Source: Apostichopus japonicus (Eukaryota; Echinodermata; Holothuroidea; Aspidochirotida; Stichopodidae). From it: 64,000 bases of DNA. The stretch covers positions 6,479,001 to 6,543,000 of the forward strand of contig NC_092577.1 of NCBI RefSeq assembly GCF_037975245.1. The letters are read 5' to 3'. Positions 24,531 through 34,473 of the stretch are shown piece by piece; within the stretch, counting starts at the first letter, position 1, and the number at the start of each line of letters is the position of its first letter. Under the pieces are notes generated by a model. The model did not search any database, was not told the DNA's origin, and worked only from the letters and a program-made list of their open reading frames with translations. The position numbers and the translations under genes were made by a program.

Positions 24531-26002
24531 TTCACCTTCGCTGCCTGTTCCACAGTGGTTCCTCTGAGTACTTGTATTGCTTTATTTGCATTTACTAGTC
24601 GGTACTGCATAAAACCCAAAATCATTAGAATAACCAGAAGAATCACCATAATCGTTGATACGGCAATGACAAAAGACAATGAAGAAGAATACTTTTCTCC
24701 TCCATTATTTGTGTCTGACTTTCCCGTGATAGTAGGTTGCCAAGATCTAGTGGTTAACACCTCTTGGGTTGAATCTTTCACAGACACGCTGATATTGATG
24801 GAAAGCGAACTATGCGGACTCAACGGTCGACAAATGAAAGTACCCGCCGATGTCAGCCCTTGGACTGTCAGATACTCTGTCTCTGTTTGTCTGAAGTAGT
24901 CCCATCCAGAGTTTACAAACACTTTCGATGATTTGCTTGGAGTAAACGTCCAGTCATAACGCCGAGTCGGAGGATCAGCACCAATGGTAGGACAGCGAAG
25001 TACCAATGTATCCCCTAACATGGTTTCAGCAGTCAATGTAGCATTAGGATCTAGCCGAGGAGGACACGTGAAATCGTGAGGAGACAACGAAGTAACAGGG
25101 AAATCTTGTAATGTAAGGGGTGAGGCACATCTGTATGACCGGTCGAACCTGTCCAACCAGGAGGGCCTGATACAACGTTCATTACTATTTCGTAAGACAG
25201 CACTCCTAAAAGATGAATTGTCATAAGCAAACCACCTTTGTGTACAGTCACAATTAAATGGATTGTTATCCAAATTGATGGACGCTGAAATTCCGGATTC
25301 GTTGAGGAATAATTCTTCTTTGTAATCCAAACCTTCAATCAAATTGTAACTAACATCCAACGATAAAGAACTTAATGTCATATCAAGAAGACATCGAAGG
25401 CAGATCGTAGAGAACGACAGAATATTATTATTCTTCAAGATAATTGTAGCAGATAATGACTGAAAATTAAATGCGTCGTGATGTATGTAACTTATCTTGT
25501 TGTTCCGTAAGTCAAGTTCAAAAATATCAAAGATCTTATTCAGAGTAACTGCATGAGCTAAAACCTCCGTCATACCGTTGTCACTGGCATTAAGATGCAA
25601 ATTAGTACGTCGTGTTGATTGCCAAGATTTGATTTCCAAAAAGTTGGATGGAAACGAGATAAGTCTATTGAACGACAAATAGATATAAATATACCTAGAG
25701 TCATTCATCGCGTATGTTCCCGACGAACCGTTTATATGATTGTGTCGTAAGTCGATTTCGAGAAGGCTTGATGGGGACGACACTGGCACATCGTTCCAGT
25801 TGACTATACTGATATTGTTGCCAGAATAATCAACTATGGAATAAGAGGATGACAGTCCACACGAGAGCATCGAAGTCAAACCTAAGTCAGTGCAGTTTAA
25901 AGTAGAATCACTACAACTACAAAGATCGGGACAAGGCTCACACTCTTGACATGAAACTGAACTGACCAAGATTAAAATAACGAAAACACTTTTTCGATCC
26001 AT
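24494..26002 (-). CDS. LRR-Ig single-pass transmembrane receptor
   Basis: A 502-residue single-exon protein. The start at 26002 gives a clean signal peptide (residues 1-18, hydrophobic VFVILILVSSVSC). A cysteine-rich LRR N-cap follows (C21, C24, C28, C30, C37). Irregular leucine-rich repeats span about 55-250, with asparagine ladders in NNKISYIHHDAF and YNLIEGL. An LRR C-cap has NPFNCDC (247-253), C277 and C292. One Ig domain covers about 313-405, with C337, W351 and C391. A Ser/Thr-rich stalk is followed by a membrane helix at about 443-465 (FVIAVSTIMVILLVILMILGF), then a basic stop-transfer region and a short tail. Many N-x-S/T sites support an extracellular N-terminal part. Order and length resemble AMIGO/LINGO-type adhesion receptors and invertebrate LRR-Ig immune receptors; I cannot choose between them. 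The tail frame breaks near 24520 (see separate entry). Direct repeats on the downstream (left) side hint at local duplication. Confidence 0.85.
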   Translation of the reverse strand: MDRKSVFVILILVSSVSCQECEPCPDLCSCSDSTLNCTDLGLTSMLSCGLSSSYSIVDYSGNNISIVNWNDVPVSSPSSLLEIDLRHNHINGSSGTYAMNDSRYIYIYLSFNRLISFPSNFLEIKSWQSTRRTNLHLNASDNGMTEVLAHAVTLNKIFDIFELDLRNNKISYIHHDAFNFQSLSATIILKNNNILSFSTICLRCLLDMTLSSLSLDVSYNLIEGLDYKEELFLNESGISASINLDNNPFNCDCTQRWFAYDNSSFRSAVLRNSNERCIRPSWLDRFDRSYRCASPLTLQDFPVTSLSPHDFTCPPRLDPNATLTAETMLGDTLVLRCPTIGADPPTRRYDWTFTPSKSSKVFVNSGWDYFRQTETEYLTVQGLTSAGTFICRPLSPHSSLSINISVSVKDSTQEVLTTRSWQPTITGKSDTNNGGEKYSSSLSFVIAVSTIMVILLVILMILGFMQYRLVNANKAIQVLRGTTVEQAAKVNHRKDIKDGHTS

Positions 26003-26208
26003 ATTTGGTTCCCAAATTACAGTAGCGCATAGGGGTTCGATGAAACTAACTTGATTTAGTCAAGCTTAGGTGAAGATGGTTGTTGTAGTCACAAATGGTT
26101 AGGAGTGTATTGCTGTACTCTATTTAGGCTAATTTGGTATTATGCAGTGAGTTCAACGACGGTATGGTATGGTAGTCACTGACAAAGAGGTTTAGAAACA
26201 CAACAGTC

Positions 26209-26214
26209 TTTATA
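26209..26214 (-). promoter_or_regulatory. Possible TATA box of the receptor gene
   Basis: TATAAA on the minus strand, within GGTTATAAAGACTG, about 207 bp upstream of the receptor ATG. This would leave a leader of roughly 175 nt. The rest of 26003-26559 shows nothing else recognisable. Confidence 0.35.
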
Positions 26215-26559
26215 ACCAGAGAACGACACCTCTTTGATTCATATCGGTGGGTTTCCACAATGGACACCGAACGCTTGCTTTTCATTTCAAACAATGTAAA
26301 TAACGTTTCCGCTGTGTATTAGGTTAATGAGATTTTAGACTGAACTTTTTCCCATAACTTAAGGAATTATATATACAATCAACGATGCAAGCTTTGCGGA
26401 AAGGAACACATTTTGCGTCGGTGTCAGGTTAAGAAACGGGCAAAGTATACAAGGTCTATACCAAAGTGCCCTTTGGCAATAACACTGTCTTGTATCTTCC
26501 TTGTGCTGTCGTACCTAGTTAATCATAAATCACAATGGCCAAAACTCATTTTGTGATAC

Positions 26560-28517
26560 CAGGGGCGTATCCAGGATTTTCTAACCCGAGGGGCGCGAAT
26601 TACTATCTAAGCGGAGCGCCACCATCAGTTGGGACGGAGCTTACAAGAAAATTTCTGGTTTTGATACCCCCAGATCACCGGAAATGGCCCTTCTCGGGCT
26701 TGAAAATGACCAACCAGATAGATGTACACTTTTGCCTGAGAACCAAGTATTTCCCAATAGTTTTTTTTTTTTCCATCCATCACATTTTTGAAGATTGTCA
26801 CCAGTCACACATCATGTTCGACCTCATTGCATGTCCTGTGGATCATTGCTTTTGTAGGTGATTCTACGTCACGGCCCACAATATCCGAAAGCTCCACTTT
26901 TCAAGGTTGTCCATTATTTGTTCAGAATTTGAAAATTCACATTTCTCGTGAATAAAATCAATTCAAAACATACCCATAATGTTGCACAAAATTCAATCTA
27001 TGGACAACCAATATAGAAAAACCTCCTTGAACCACTAACAGACAGGTCAAAATTGCACGAGTTGAGGGAAGTATGATGAAGAATGTTTGTCAGGAAATTT
27101 TCGAAAATTCAGACATAGTTAATTTATTGGTGTACAAACATTAAAACCTCTTATAACGGCTATTATAAAACTTCGTTGAAGGAAATGAAAAATACCAGAT
27201 ATTTCCGATATCAGATAACCGAACATTACACACATAGGCGTAGGAGGCGGGGGCTGCAGCCCCCCCCCCCCACCAATTTTTTCCCCTGAAAATTCGGGCA
27301 ATATGCTGAGAATTTTTCGGGCACCTACTGAAAGAAAAATTAATAGCAATGGTGTAGCTTAAGGAAATGAATAGTTTAAAAATTATCTCCTTTGTAATTA
27401 AAATAAAGTTCTAAGCTTGGCCGACTAATTCGCCATTACCACTGTAAAAGAGAGTTTTGACATAATTGGACCTGTATGCTTTTTCTCCATCTACATAAGA
27501 CATTACGTTGTTTAGATTAGCATCCGGCGGTATACTGCGCAACTTTCACGGACCGTACGGTACACGATGCCATGCGATGTAATGACCGATGCTTGCTTAT
27601 GATATTGACATTACAAAATGTTGGTTATATTTTTCGGGCAAATCGTTACAGCCCCCAAATCCAATTGGGCTCCTACGCCTTTGACTACAAACATAGACAG
27701 TTTTGAGGCGGTTCATCCTGGAACGATACGTTTTCATGCTCACTGATATGATGTGATGTCTGCTCTTTGCTTTACAAATTCGAACAGGCGCGTATCGAAT
27801 AATTTGCCAAGGGAGGGGCGAAGCCTGTAGGCAAACTATCTAAGCGTAGCGCCAGCATGAGTTGGCGCGAAGCGTACAAGAAAATTTTGGCCGAAAGTGC
27901 CTCCCAGATCGTTGAAAATAACACTTCCCGGGCCTTGTAAGTTGCATCTAAGCATTGTCTATTTTGAAATTACTAGCGATATCAGAAAGAAAATTTGCTC
28001 GGGGGGGGGGGGCGGTCGCCCCTTCCCGAAGTGCGTCATGTTCCCCGACGACTCGGTCGAGTTCAAGACCAGCCATGGTTGGTTACATAGCACAATTATA
28101 CAATTGTTTAAGGCGTGCATACACACACACGCGTTATGATAGACCATATATAGTATATATATAGATACATTAGTGAAAGAGGAAAAATGGAAACGTCAAA
28201 AATGGAGTTGTCGGTGTAAGGGGTAGGGTGAGGCGCACACCCCCTCCGTAATCCTCGATCTGTTACTGGCTACCCTGTGTATATAATAGGATCAGCGCTG
28301 TAATTATGACTGTTCCTCTTTCTCTTCCCGAGGTACTGGCGTTTATCTTCTACTCCCTCCTTTTCTCCTTTTTCTCTCTTTCCTCTTTTATTTTCCCTTC
28401 CTTCCTCTCCTCCTTTTCTTTTTCCCCCTCCTTTTCCCTTTTTTCTTCTCTTTGTTTCTCTCCTCTTTTCCTTACCCGGGGGCGCGCACCCCAACGACCC
28501 CCCTGGATACGCGCCTG
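26560..28517. mobile_element. Composite repeat, copy B (inverted relative to A)
   Basis: Ends are CAGGGGCGTATCCAGG (26560-26575) and CCTGGATACGCGCCTG (28502-28517). The order of blocks is the reverse complement of copy A: the GGCGCTCCGCTTAGATA module at the left, the CATAGGCGTAGGAGGCG block with a C run near 27235-27272, the internal end CAGGCGCGTAT at 27787, and the pyrimidine-rich tract (28340-28480) before the right end. About 170 bp shorter than A. Flanking pentamers (GATAC and CAATC) do not match, so no target duplication survives. No coding capacity. Confidence 0.7.
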
Positions 28518-28605
28518 CAATCATATGTACAATTATAAAACTTGGGTAATACGCCCTCAATAACAGTTATACGAAGCCAATTTATACGCATTTCACACCA
28601 GTAGA

Positions 28606-28690
28606 ACCACTATGGTCGAGTGGTACGGACCTCGGTTCGTGATACAAGATCCGGGGTTTGACACCTACCTTCGAGTGATGAATCCTAAAA
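28606..28690 (+). repeat. tRNA-like segment, probable SINE head
   Basis: Contains a good RNA polymerase III A box (TGGTCGAGTGG, 28613-28623). A B-box-like GGTTTGACACC follows (28655-28665), with 2 of 11 positions off the GGTTCGANTCC consensus. I could not fold a full cloverleaf, so a tRNA-derived SINE fragment is more likely than a tRNA gene. Confidence 0.4.
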
Positions 28691-28731
28691 GGACGAAAAT
28701 AGTCAGTGGTGTGTTATTATGTATTTATTTA

Positions 28732-28761
28732 CTATATATATATATATCAATATATATATAT

Positions 28762-28822
<61 letters not shown>
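28732..28822. repeat. (TA)n microsatellite
   Basis: About 90 bp of nearly pure TA with a few CA interruptions, between two tRNA-like segments. Confidence 0.9.
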
Positions 28823-28827
<5 letters not shown>

Positions 28828-28874
28828 CTACATATAATTGAAATCGTAGTGAGTTGGAAAATTAAGAACAGTGA

Positions 28875-28952
28875 AAAAACTTCCAGCCTCCGCCGTGATT
28901 CGAACCCGGGCCGAATGCAGACACCCTAACTACTAGGCTATGGACGCTGATT
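28875..28952 (-). repeat. tRNA-like segment, minus strand, probable SINE or pseudo-tRNA
   Basis: On the minus strand: TAGCCTAGTAGTTAGGGTGT (A-box region) and CCCGGGTTCGAATCACGG (T arm with a perfect TTCGAAT loop and near-perfect stem). The flanks AGCGTCC and GGAGGCT pair at six of seven acceptor positions. The D stem is weak, and the downstream sequence ending in a T run fits a Pol III unit. A tRNA-derived SINE or decayed tRNA is likely; no functional anticodon is assigned. Confidence 0.5.
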
Positions 28953-28972
28953 TTATGTCCAGAGGTTCGAAG

Positions 28973-29524
28973 CCATCCATCCATCCATCCATCCATCCAT
29001 CCATCCATCCATCCATCCATCCATCCATCCATCCATCCATCCATCCATCCATCCATCCATCCATCCATCCATCCATCCATCCATCCATCCATCCATCCAT
29101 CCATCCATCCATCCATCCATCCATCCATCCATCCATCCATCCATCCATCCATCCATCCATCCATCCATCCATCCATCCATCCATCCATCCATCCGTCCGT
29201 CCGTCCGTCCGTCCGTCCGTCCGTCCGTCCGTCCGTCCGTCCGTCCGTCCGTCCGTCCGTCCGTCCGTCCGTCCGTCCGTCCGTCCGTCCGTCCGTCCGT
29301 CCGTCCGTCCGTCCGTCCGTCCGTCCGTCCGTCCGTCCGTCCGTCCGTCCGTCCGTCCGTCCGTCCGTCCGTCCGTCCGTCCGTCCGTCCGTCCGTCCGT
29401 CCGTCCGTCCGTCCGTCCGTCCGTCCGTCCGTCCGTCCGTCCGTCCGTCCGTCCGTCCGTCCGTCCGTCCGTCCGTCCGTCCGTCCGTCCGTCCGTCCGT
29501 CCGTCCATCCATCCATCCATCCAT
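28973..29524. repeat. Two-state tetranucleotide satellite: (CCAT)55-(CCGT)78-(CCAT)5
   Basis: Uninterrupted CCAT from 28973 to 29192 (220 bp, 55 units), CCGT from 29193 to 29504 (312 bp, 78 units), then five CCAT units to 29524. No imperfect units are visible. Because neither tetramer creates a stop, all frames are open on both strands (Asp-Gly-Trp-Met, Asp-Gly-Arg-Thr, Pro-Ser-Ile-His and so on). Those frames are not genes. Confidence 0.97.
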
Positions 29525-29531
29525 ATATCTT

Positions 29532-29534
<3 letters not shown>

Positions 29535-29577
<43 letters not shown>
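29535..29577. repeat. (TA)n microsatellite
   Basis: About 43 bp of TA directly beyond the CCAT/CCGT array, bracketed by two CTTATACATATA copies. Confidence 0.85.
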
Positions 29578-29579
<2 letters not shown>

Positions 29580-29599
29580 TATACATATACATATATATC

Positions 29600-29720
29600 T
29601 TCTCGTCCTTAGTGCAGCCTTTCATAATATCGATCATCACATTTTGTTCGATACACGCACAAGTGCACCGGCCTCATTGTGCGAATCTTTCTTACAACAA
29701 ACCAGTGGCGCTATGCCGAC
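29600..29720 (+). pseudogene. Possible short LINE reverse-transcriptase remnant
   Basis: A short frame encodes [15 protein letters not shown], recalling the LDLSAAFDTVDHHILL motif of CR1/L2 reverse transcriptases, found intact at about 60370-60410. Nothing else of the domain is present. Confidence 0.35.
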
Positions 29721-30198
29721 ATTCATAGGTTTTCTTTTGTGAGGGAGCCTGTAAAGACATGATATTCATCAGACTTTTGGAAAAGGGTGTAGGGTGCATT
29801 GTAAACAATGAAGAGTTTTTCAACTTTTGTTTCGGTCTTGGATGGGTTTTTGGCAATATTCCGACTATAATTCAAAATCTCCAATTCTCTCAAGCCCAGC
29901 TTTTTGAACATTTATCAAGGTACTGGCCTAATTTTAATTGGAGCCTAGATTTTATTGTTTAAATAAAAAGCCAAAATGTAGATACCACGTGTAGTACAGG
30001 TCCAACAGATCCTCCATCCTTATTCAACTCTATAACGGTCACTTCAGCGGTCACTACAGTTATTTTCGTAATAACTTAGTCTCTCTCTGGATTATTTTGT
30101 GGTACTATCGAATACCACTGCCAAGACGGTTGTTATAGCGACCACTTCCTCTTACACCAGGGATATCACAGTATCGTATAAACCCATCAACTGAAAAG
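29721..30198. other. Non-coding, no gene recognised
   Basis: Open frames of about 60 residues occur on both strands around 29723-29962 but show no domain and overlap each other. No repeat is evident. Confidence 0.4.
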
Positions 30199-30340
30199 GA
30201 AAATGTAAACGACTCTGATAGTGTGTATGATGAAATAACAGATGCAGAAAATGTCTACTACATGACTCATATAGCATCAGATGAGAATGAAGACCCACCG
30301 AGCACCAAGCACACTTCATAATAATAATAATAATAATAAC

Positions 30341-30381
<41 letters not shown>

Positions 30382-31291
30382 CTACTTATAAATCGCCTCC
30401 CAAAAATCTCGAAGCGCTGTACAGTGAAAAGAAAGTCAAAAACAGATAAACCAGGCTAAGAAACGAAAAGATGCAAACTCAAAAAGATAGGAAATACAAT
30501 ATACAGATAAAACAGCTAAGAGGATAAGACTATAGTAACCTACAAAAATAAAACAGGCTAAAAAGCAAACTAGTAACCATATAAAAAGAAGCAAATACTG
30601 TGACAGTTAAAAACAGCTAAAAAGGTAAGTTTTCAAATCTTTCTTAAAACGGTTAAGATGAGGTGCTTCACGAGGGTCCCAAGGCAAAGGTTCCAGACTT
30701 CGGTAGCTGCAGCGCTGAAACATCTGTCTCCGTAGAATCTAGTGTTGCACCTGCGAGGACGACAAAGAAGGGTTTCGGACGACGAGCGGAGACAACGTTG
30801 TGGTGAGTAGGAAGTGACGAGGTCCGTCAGATAACTAGGTGCCATACCGTGAATAGCTTTGAAGGCAAGAAGGGCAACCTCAACAGTAGTTGACGTACAC
30901 GCAAATGAAAGTGACGATTATAAACCTACCGAAGAGCAAATTTCAGCAGCAGAAGGAGATAATGATATTAATGGTCAAATTATCTCGATCAACCAAGACA
31001 GTTATCCGATAAGCACGGAAAAGCGTGGCAGTCTTCTAGAAGGTTCGTTTGACACAGGCCTGCAGCCCGGCCGACAATAGCCTCGATACCTCTTCTGATA
31101 TGCAGACAGAAGTTGACCATATGTATGACAGATATTTTCCCAACATTGACGTATCATCTTTTGATAGCGACGACTTGGTTGGTTTGCGTGATACTGCCAT
31201 TGACATACCAAGCGTATTGGTTACAGACGCAAACGCTTTTGGTGGTAAGGAGCAATCCAATGGCAATTACAATATTACAATATACATATAA
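30199..31291 (+). pseudogene. Acidic tyrosine-motif reading frame split by an L2 insertion
   Basis: 30199-30318 is an open acidic segment with SVYDEITDAENVYYMTH. After the LINE fragment, an acidic frame of similar composition resumes at about 30885 (ESDDYKPTEEQISAAEGD), shifts by one frame near 31050-31060, and continues with DHMYDRYFPNIDVSSFDSDD to the stop at about 31289. The composition (Asp/Glu/Ser-rich with YDEI and MYDRY motifs) resembles the cytoplasmic tail of a signalling receptor. No membrane segment or ectodomain is found upstream. I infer a decayed exon; which gene it came from is unknown. Confidence 0.45.
30320..30895 (-). pseudogene. 5'-truncated CR1/L2-type LINE with (AAT)n tail
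   Basis: On the minus strand the C-terminal reverse-transcriptase region is seen: FKAIHGMAPSYLTDLV, SYSPQRCLRSSS, FYGDRCFSAAATEVWN. It ends in ACAGCGCTTCGAGATTTTTG and an (ATT)n tail at 30320-30378. This order is typical of the 3' end of L2/CR1 elements. The N-terminal RT and endonuclease are absent. Confidence 0.75.
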
Positions 31292-34183
31292 TATACATAC
31301 ATATTAAAAGGGTTTTATACAAAATATATGAAGTTTCCACTAAGCTCAACGCCGTGTTACTACCGTAAAGAGAGCAAACTACAAGAAATCTCCTCTAAAA
31401 AATGTATGTAACATGATGTAATATCATGCAATACGATGTTATTAATATTCATTAGTCACCTGTTCTGAATGCTATGTAAGCAAGAACACATTTTCTTTAT
31501 ATCATTTTCTTTTACCCTGCACTATAGTCATAACTATTTCACTTTATGTTTTTATTGAATACATGTTAATACATCGGGATACACGTGAAAGAACTGTTCT
31601 TCATTGTTCATTGTACGTCTTTCTGAACTCTTATGAAATAAGACATGACTCATTAACGGCGAACAATTTATATGGTTTATTAATTTAATTTACGTTCAAG
31701 CATTTCTGTGCTCAATAGGCATGTTTATAAGTGCATTCTGTATTGATGTCAGCAAACCAATAGGTAAGGCCTGCAAAACATAACGAGAGAAAAAAATACT
31801 ACGCAAAAGCCTTGGAAAGCCTTGGTTTGTGAGCAAAATAAAAATAGTGCTATGAGAACAGTGCAGAATCCCATCTCAACTTGGATATTTTAGTATTTGT
31901 AAGTACTTTCTGAGAAGGTCGTCATGTGGTCGCTCAGCAGAGTAGTTTGAAACTACGCCATCATATTAGGTCGGGTGGACGCAAGAAGAAATAACGGATT
32001 GTAAACAGAGCCAGTGTAACAGTGTTGAATCCCCCCTTCCACCCCCCCCCCACAAAAAAAAAACAAAAGAAAAAAACACAGCATTACACAATGACTGAAT
32101 TAAGCAGTGTACAACCTGTTGAGACACAATGTTACAAACAACTGAAGTAACTTCCAAGTCAATTACTGAAGTAGTTGTGGGAGAAAAGTCCAGAATCTGA
32201 CTATAGATGGCCGTTCACAAGTACAGACAGATGGAAAAGCCACACAAGGATTGGACTAAGGGTATAGACATATGTGACCCGTGCGACCTGACCTAGACCT
32301 GGGTTTAGGCGAAGAGTAGTAAGACACTGAACTATTGACATGTGTGATAATACAAAATTATCGATGGATATGACAATATACAAGAGTATATAAACTGTTA
32401 ACACATTTATACTTCTCCCCTCCCTCATGCAGGTTTGTAAAAATCCTCCAAATGTCCCCTTTGATAAATGGAAAGTGCCGTGTAGGGAAAGTTGCTCCTT
32501 TCTATTTGTAAATATGTAAACTGGAAAAATTCATACCTTTTTGTTGAAATACAAGTTCAATAAAACAGAGTCACGGGGTTGCAAACTTCAGTAAAATTGA
32601 ATTAAAAAGTGCTCTTACATGGAAAATACATTTCTTATACATGTATTATACCGGGTGTTGACTGAGCAGTCGGACCAACAAACGTCTTTCCAATGACATT
32701 CGGTAATACCAGCAAATCCCGCCGAGAATGACAAAAGTTGTTAATAAAGTAACGGAAGCGAACAAGTTTCCCCTGTTAGGAGCTGTAAATGAACAAGACT
32801 TTAAAAAGCAAATTAGTCTGTCAAGTCTTTGGTAGCATTTTTAACAACGGTACAGTGTAATGAAGCTTCATTTCATGCCTCACTATGCATTTTCATAGGG
32901 CTTTTGTAAGGAAGGTCGTCCTTCCACTGTAGGCTTTTGTCATCTGTATCGAACACTGCTAGTTCTGTTTTGGTGACATATTTTGCCTTATTTCTAGAGA
33001 TCAATCAATCTATTAGAAGGAATATTATTTAGTCAATAATTAAGTATGGAGTCGATGTATCAAGATGTTCTGTAAGAGTACCAATTCCTGAAATAATTGG
33101 GAAATACTTGTGTGTCATGGTTAGTTCACAAATGTGTTGATGGCGGATCCGCAATCCTCTACACAGTGGAGACAAGCACATAGAAAGTGTATCTGGCGTG
33201 ATATGCTCACCAGCCTCCCACCAACTACGAAACCATGCACTAAAGTGTGCATATACTGAACAACACAGTATTTCGAAGGAACTTTTACATACCAAATAAA
33301 TCTTACAGAACATGGTTCCAGACAATGTCACAAATAAGAAGGTTCTTTCTGCTCTAGACACATAGTTGTTTAAAAAAAAAAAACTTTCCGAAAACTTGAC
33401 AAATTAACAGCTCAGGAACGGCTACTTCATCATTTTCAAAGCACAGGCCATCCACACATATCACCAGTAATTTCGTAAACCCATCAACTCATCGGGCTAA
33501 CAACGATATCATTGATGTCATTGACGTCATTGGTGTAATAAGACCAGTCTTAAATGTTGCTGTTATTCTTTTGTAATTAGCACATTGCTAATTATGTTCT
33601 TTATTTCTTTTCCTTAGTTAGGGGTCAGACTCGAAAAGTTTTGCTTATTCTGACTCCTCTGCCCATCATATGTATATATATTCTGATTACTGCATATCAT
33701 TTATCATATATAAGTATATTAATTTAATAATAATCATATTATAAAATATAAATTAATGATGATGGTACAAATAAGACTTGAAACTTGATACATATTTCGG
33801 ACTATGTTCTTTCCAAAGACGAACAAGACGTTTTACACAATGGTCTGTGTTATGTATCTCCCATAGACTAGATCCAGTTGGTCTATGCTTTGATTTTAAG
33901 AACTTTGTTTGCCGATTGTGACTGACAGACTATTTCGAAGAGTATACTTCCAACCCGATTATAGACACTAACCGCAAGGATACGTACCCAGTACTAAATG
34001 GTCCCAACAAAAAACAAACAACTTGAACATCCCCAGAAAAACAACAAATCAAAAAATTGCTTTGCCTTCAAGCACATCTGGACAAATTCATTTTAGAAAA
34101 TGCCAACCGTCCACCTTACTCAATGAATAATGATGGGATGACGGTTATGATGTTATGTGCTTATTACTAACAATTCAATACTA
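31292..34183. other. Non-coding, no gene recognised
   Basis: AT-rich sequence. It contains a C run followed by an A run near 32040-32060. Near 33515-33535, three ATTG-starting words in a row include one TGACGTCA. A minus-strand 110-codon frame at 33029-33361 shows no family motifs. Confidence 0.4.
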
Positions 34184-34260
34184 CACTGCAAAAACTCCGG
34201 TGTTAACATTTTGGATTTAGCTTGTCGGTGTTGAATTCAGTGTTGATTTGACACCAAAGA
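34184..34260. repeat. Left TIR and subterminal repeats
   Basis: The 23-bp terminal repeat is followed by GGTGTTGAATTC and GTGTTGATTTGACACC words, as in the right arm. Confidence 0.75.
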
Positions 34261-34473
34261 GAATGCAATCTGACCTTCAACCTTGTTCAGGTAGAAGTTT
34301 CAGCCAATCCCTTTCCAAGTTACTCTCCTTAACGCGTAAATACATGATGTCATAGAAATCGGGACTCCTAATTGGTCCATAGTAGTGGCAGTAATTATCA
34401 TATCGATATTGTCGGCGAAGCTGTTACAGCCAAAGTTGCGCAAAGCAGACGAGGTGCAAACGAAGGGGGCAAT

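Noticed and set aside
844-28517. Segmental duplication as explanation for composite repeats A and B
   Set aside because: Homology stops precisely at the inverted termini and the outer flanks are unrelated, so mobility explains it better.
28862-29728. Four long open frames (194-262 residues) of DGRT/DGWM or PSVR/PSIH repeats
   Set aside because: They are forced by the stop-free CCAT/CCGT microsatellite, are open in every frame on both strands and have no unique coding sequence.
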